NCBI GenBank assembly: GCA_027563935.2
Contig: CM050449.1
Span: 17,878,735-17,942,734 of the forward strand
Source: Costus lasius
Lineage: Eukaryota; Streptophyta; Magnoliopsida; Zingiberales; Costaceae
Length of the DNA: 64,000 nucleotides
Reading direction: 5' to 3'
Below are positions 61,303 through 64,000 of this stretch, piece by piece (position 1 is the first letter of the stretch; each line of letters opens with the position of its first letter). The notes beneath the pieces were generated by a model that was given only the letters and a program-made list of their open reading frames with translations, searched no databases and was not told the DNA's origin. The position numbers and the translations under genes are program-made.

Positions 61303-62304
61303 ATGGCGGCAGCCTCCTCCTCCTCTGACCCCCTCACCGTCCTCCAAATCCTGTGGGAAGCTCTCCATCTCCCCCTCAAGGCCGGCGCCCTCTTCGCTCC
61401 CCTCCTCCTCGTTGCCCTTTTCTCCTCCTCCTCCATCTTCTTCGCCGCCTACTCCATCGCCCCCGTCGTCCTCGACCTCGTCTCCAAGCTCTCCGCTTTC
61501 TTCAAGAGCCCTCCCGGCCCCGCCCCCGCCCTTCCCAACCTCTTCCACGAAATCGAGAAGGAACTCCAATCCATCGCCCGCGTCGCCTCCGTAGTCACCC
61601 TCGTCTACTTTGCCGCCTCCCTCCTCCTCTCCATCGCTGCGATCTATACCTTCTCGGCCATCTACGCCGGCGAAACCCCGTCCCCGAAGAAGATCCTTCT
61701 CCGCATCGCCACCCGCGGGTACAAGACTTTCATCACGCGGCTCTACGTCGTGCAGCTGAGTCTGAGCCTCGCGCTCCTGCCTGCCCTCATCATCGGAACC
61801 CTAATGCTCGCCGTCTCCGATCGCCCCCACATCGCCTCCATTTTGGGGATCTATTTGGGGGTTTCGGTGATCCCCCTCTACCTCTACCTTTCGACGCGGT
61901 GGGCGATGAGCCTCGTTGTCGCCGTCGCCGAGGAGACGTGGCCGACATGGGGAATCGGCGCGTTGTCGTTGTCAGTTGAGCTCTTTTTCGGCAATAAGAA
62001 AAGGGGGACGCTGCTCACCCTCGTGGTGAAGGCGGTCGAGGCCGCGATCTATGGGGCTTTCGCCTCGGCAGTAGCGAATTCGGCGGGGCCGCCACAGCCA
62101 CCACAGACGCAGGTGCCGTTGTGGCTCCTGGCGGCGGCTGCGAGTGCGGTATGGGAGCTTTATGCCGTGGCAGTGTACACGGTGTTCTTTCATGAGTGCA
62201 GGAAGAGTCGGGGGTTGGAAGAGGCGAAAAGTGCTAGAGTGGATTGGGGATGCGTCTACGCCTCCTTATTACCAACTGCGGTCAAAATTGAAGCAAAATA
62301 CTGA
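61303..62304 (+). CDS. intronless multi-pass membrane protein of unknown function, 333 residues
   Basis: A single very GC-rich exon starting ATGGCGGCAGCCTCC, a strong plant initiation context. The protein is mostly hydrophobic with about six membrane segments: about 27-56, 95-120, 145-168, 175-198, 236-258 and 268-294. Loops include a proline-rich stretch (FFKSPPGPAPALPN) and GETPSPKKILLR, and a short hydrophilic C-terminal tail follows. It resembles uncharacterised plant transmembrane proteins, and I know no reaction or partner for it. The strong shadow frames on both strands (for example 61353-61979) are an effect of the high GC3 of this exon. The start at 61303 gives the longest frame, with no earlier in-frame ATG seen. 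Confidence 0.85.
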   Translation: MAAASSSSDPLTVLQILWEALHLPLKAGALFAPLLLVALFSSSSIFFAAYSIAPVVLDLVSKLSAFFKSPPGPAPALPNLFHEIEKELQSIARVASVVTLVYFAASLLLSIAAIYTFSAIYAGETPSPKKILLRIATRGYKTFITRLYVVQLSLSLALLPALIIGTLMLAVSDRPHIASILGIYLGVSVIPLYLYLSTRWAMSLVVAVAEETWPTWGIGALSLSVELFFGNKKRGTLLTLVVKAVEAAIYGAFASAVANSAGPPQPPQTQVPLWLLAAAASAVWELYAVAVYTVFFHECRKSRGLEEAKSARVDWGCVYASLLPTAVKIEAKY

Positions 62305-64000
62305 GCAGAGAACAGAAAGCAGAGCATCCATGAAGAACTGCATGAATAAATGAACTGTGGTTAGCCATCTTCTTTCTCGCTCTGTGTATGTTATTTCTGC
62401 TATAGTTACTGCGCAACACGGTGATATGTTCTGTTCTTCTCGCATATCATGTTTTGATTTGGCTTTAGAACCTAGATCGATATTCCTGGGATGTGGGATT
62501 CGAATAGGTTACTGGCTTAGATAATTCTATGTCGTTCGGAACATTTAACTAGTAATTATAGTTAAAATGATTGTATATATATCTTGTGAGTGCTTTCTAC
62601 TCTGAACTTAGGATTTGCCTCAACATTTCCTAGCTAGAAATAATTAGCAGCAATCAACAACTATTTATAGTTCTCGTCTTGCATCCACTGATTGCTTTTG
62701 CTGCTCATCTATCGTGTGTTCGTGTGTCTGAGAAACCTGAATCTGTTTATTGGTTGAGATAACTGTATATAATTGATCATATTTTGTAATTTTATCAGTA
62801 GGATATACATCTGTGAGCACTCTGCGATCTGAAATGTTTGGATTAATCGTTTTTGCCTTGTGAATCATTAGCAGCAATCTATGATAACTTTAAATATTTT
62901 TTTAAAATGGACTAATTTGAGGTGATCCTGAAAATTGAATTATTAGGAGGAAACGTGGAGGCCAAGTCTGATTGGTCTACACTACCTAATGCTGTCGCAT
63001 AAGGATAGTGCGTTTCTGACAGCACATCGCATTAGGATAGAGCGTTTCTGACAGCACATTTCATACTCTTTGTCCTTATTCAGGGGCAACCTGCAATGCT
63101 GGTTGCCCCTCCTCCTACAGTGGATGGAGTTCATGATTTCTATTTGTGCATCATCTACCGTAATTTTAATTAGGCAAAGTGACTATGAGTTAGAATCTGA
63201 TTAAGTATTTCTTTGTTACCTGGAAGAGAATTTTAAGCTTTGCAAGAAAATATTTACTCTATTCAAGCTGTTTTGTTGATTGTTAGTGCCCATGAATAAC
63301 TGTTGGTCGACTTTGATTTGTTATTGCTTCTTGTTTGTTTTTGTTTTTTTGCATATTAATAAATTTGAAGCTTCAATTGCTTGACAACTAATGGTTTAAA
63401 TTGCAACTAAACTTGAAGAAACTAATTAAGATTTTTTCTTAAAAGAATATAGAAGTCAAATCATGATTAAGACTAAAGCCAGCGAACATGTTGAAATTAT
63501 AGTCGCTTGATGCATAATCTGACACTGAATTGACGCAAATTTGGATTCATCAAATTTCGACTGGTAGGCCAAACGAGAAGTCTTGCAACAATCGCTTATT
63601 GACTGCAGCATGTTACACGCCAAGTGCTATATAGTTTGGCTTCATCTCCAGCACTTGTCATTGATGACGTCTTTGCTAAGTGAATTATTGGCGATTGTCC
63701 TCGTGGATTTTTCTACATTTTATGTCAAATCAATTTTATGAAACAGTGTTAAGATACTTATTTTTCTTGTTATGAATATCTTTTAAGCGATTTTTTTTTA
63801 ACTCGACTAGTTTAGTCTAGTTTACTTTTAAAAAAAATAAAAATACTTAGATAATAGGAATGCTCATAATAATCTGTTTACTCTGTCTTATTCGAGAATA
63901 AATTAGTTAAAGCGCACAACTCAGCTCAATCCTCTATGTTTGATTTATATAAATGCTTATCAAAACTATATATCTTTAGTTTATATCCCTAGATGTTTTA
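62305..64000. other. 3' flank of the membrane-protein gene, no further gene
   Basis: The 3' UTR followed by AT-rich DNA. TTTGGATTCGAATAGG-like and CTAGAAATAATTAGCAGCAATC phrases occur twice in loosely similar blocks (about 62455-62660 and 62740-62890). The last 400 bp have no structure that I recognise. Confidence 0.45.
62996..63059. repeat. 32-bp tandem duplication
   Basis: CGCATAAGGATAGTGCGTTT at 62996 recurs at 63028 as CGCATTAGGATAGAGCGTTT. Both are followed by CTGACAGCACAT. Two adjacent copies. Confidence 0.8.

Noticed and set aside
61197..62193. Long open frames opposite and overlapping the membrane-protein gene
   Set aside because: The very high GC3 of the real exon keeps the other frames open. 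Their translations are proline/arginine or glycine/glutamate low-complexity sequence.

Overview
This is nuclear DNA from a flowering plant. The genes have many GT-AG introns and belong to plant-only families (class III peroxidase, BAHD acyltransferase, double-AP2 factor, VAN3-binding-like protein, XBAT-type ubiquitin ligase). The intergenic DNA is AT-rich and crowded with plant transposons. Very GC-rich 5' coding exons (MRS2 exon 1, the acyltransferase, the 61.3 kb gene) next to AT-rich introns suggest a monocot, probably a commelinid, but the species cannot be fixed from the sequence alone.

Layout. 1.1-11.1 kb (minus): an MRS2/CorA-type magnesium transporter gene of five exons. Its last intron contains a decayed Ty1/copia element, and a short gag-only LTR element sits 123 bp upstream of its start codon (11.2-15.0 kb). 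16.9-18.0 kb (plus): a small coiled-coil protein of unknown function. 18.9-21.0 kb: a foldback Mutator-like element with a hAT-type MITE nested in one arm. 21.5-23.4 kb (minus): an HCT-type hydroxycinnamoyl transferase of the phenylpropanoid/lignin pathway. 27.9-30.4 kb (plus): a WRINKLED1-like AP2 transcription factor with a 9-nt microexon. 33.9-35.7 kb (plus): a secreted class III peroxidase. 37.5-40.1 kb (plus): a VAN3-binding-protein/FORKED-like protein. 41.7-50.7 kb: a gene-poor block of hAT-type elements with 8-bp target duplications, two minisatellite arrays and a palindromic Mutator-like element with a 9-bp duplication. 53.4-58.4 kb (minus): an XBAT32-like ankyrin/RING E3 ligase of ten exons. 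61.3-62.3 kb (plus): an intronless multi-pass membrane protein.

The genes do not form a pathway cluster. HCT and the peroxidase can both act in phenylpropanoid/lignin biology, but they are 10 kb apart with an unrelated transcription factor between them, so I infer no functional grouping. Exon models were built by hand from reading-frame continuity, GT/AG sites and family knowledge. In every multi-exon model the summed coding length is a multiple of three, which supports the splice choices. I found no CRISPR array, rRNA or tRNA. I found no clear new biological system. The most unusual items are the nested foldback element, the near-perfect hairpin element at 49.9-50.7 kb, and the two LTR elements that have remodelled the MRS2 locus.
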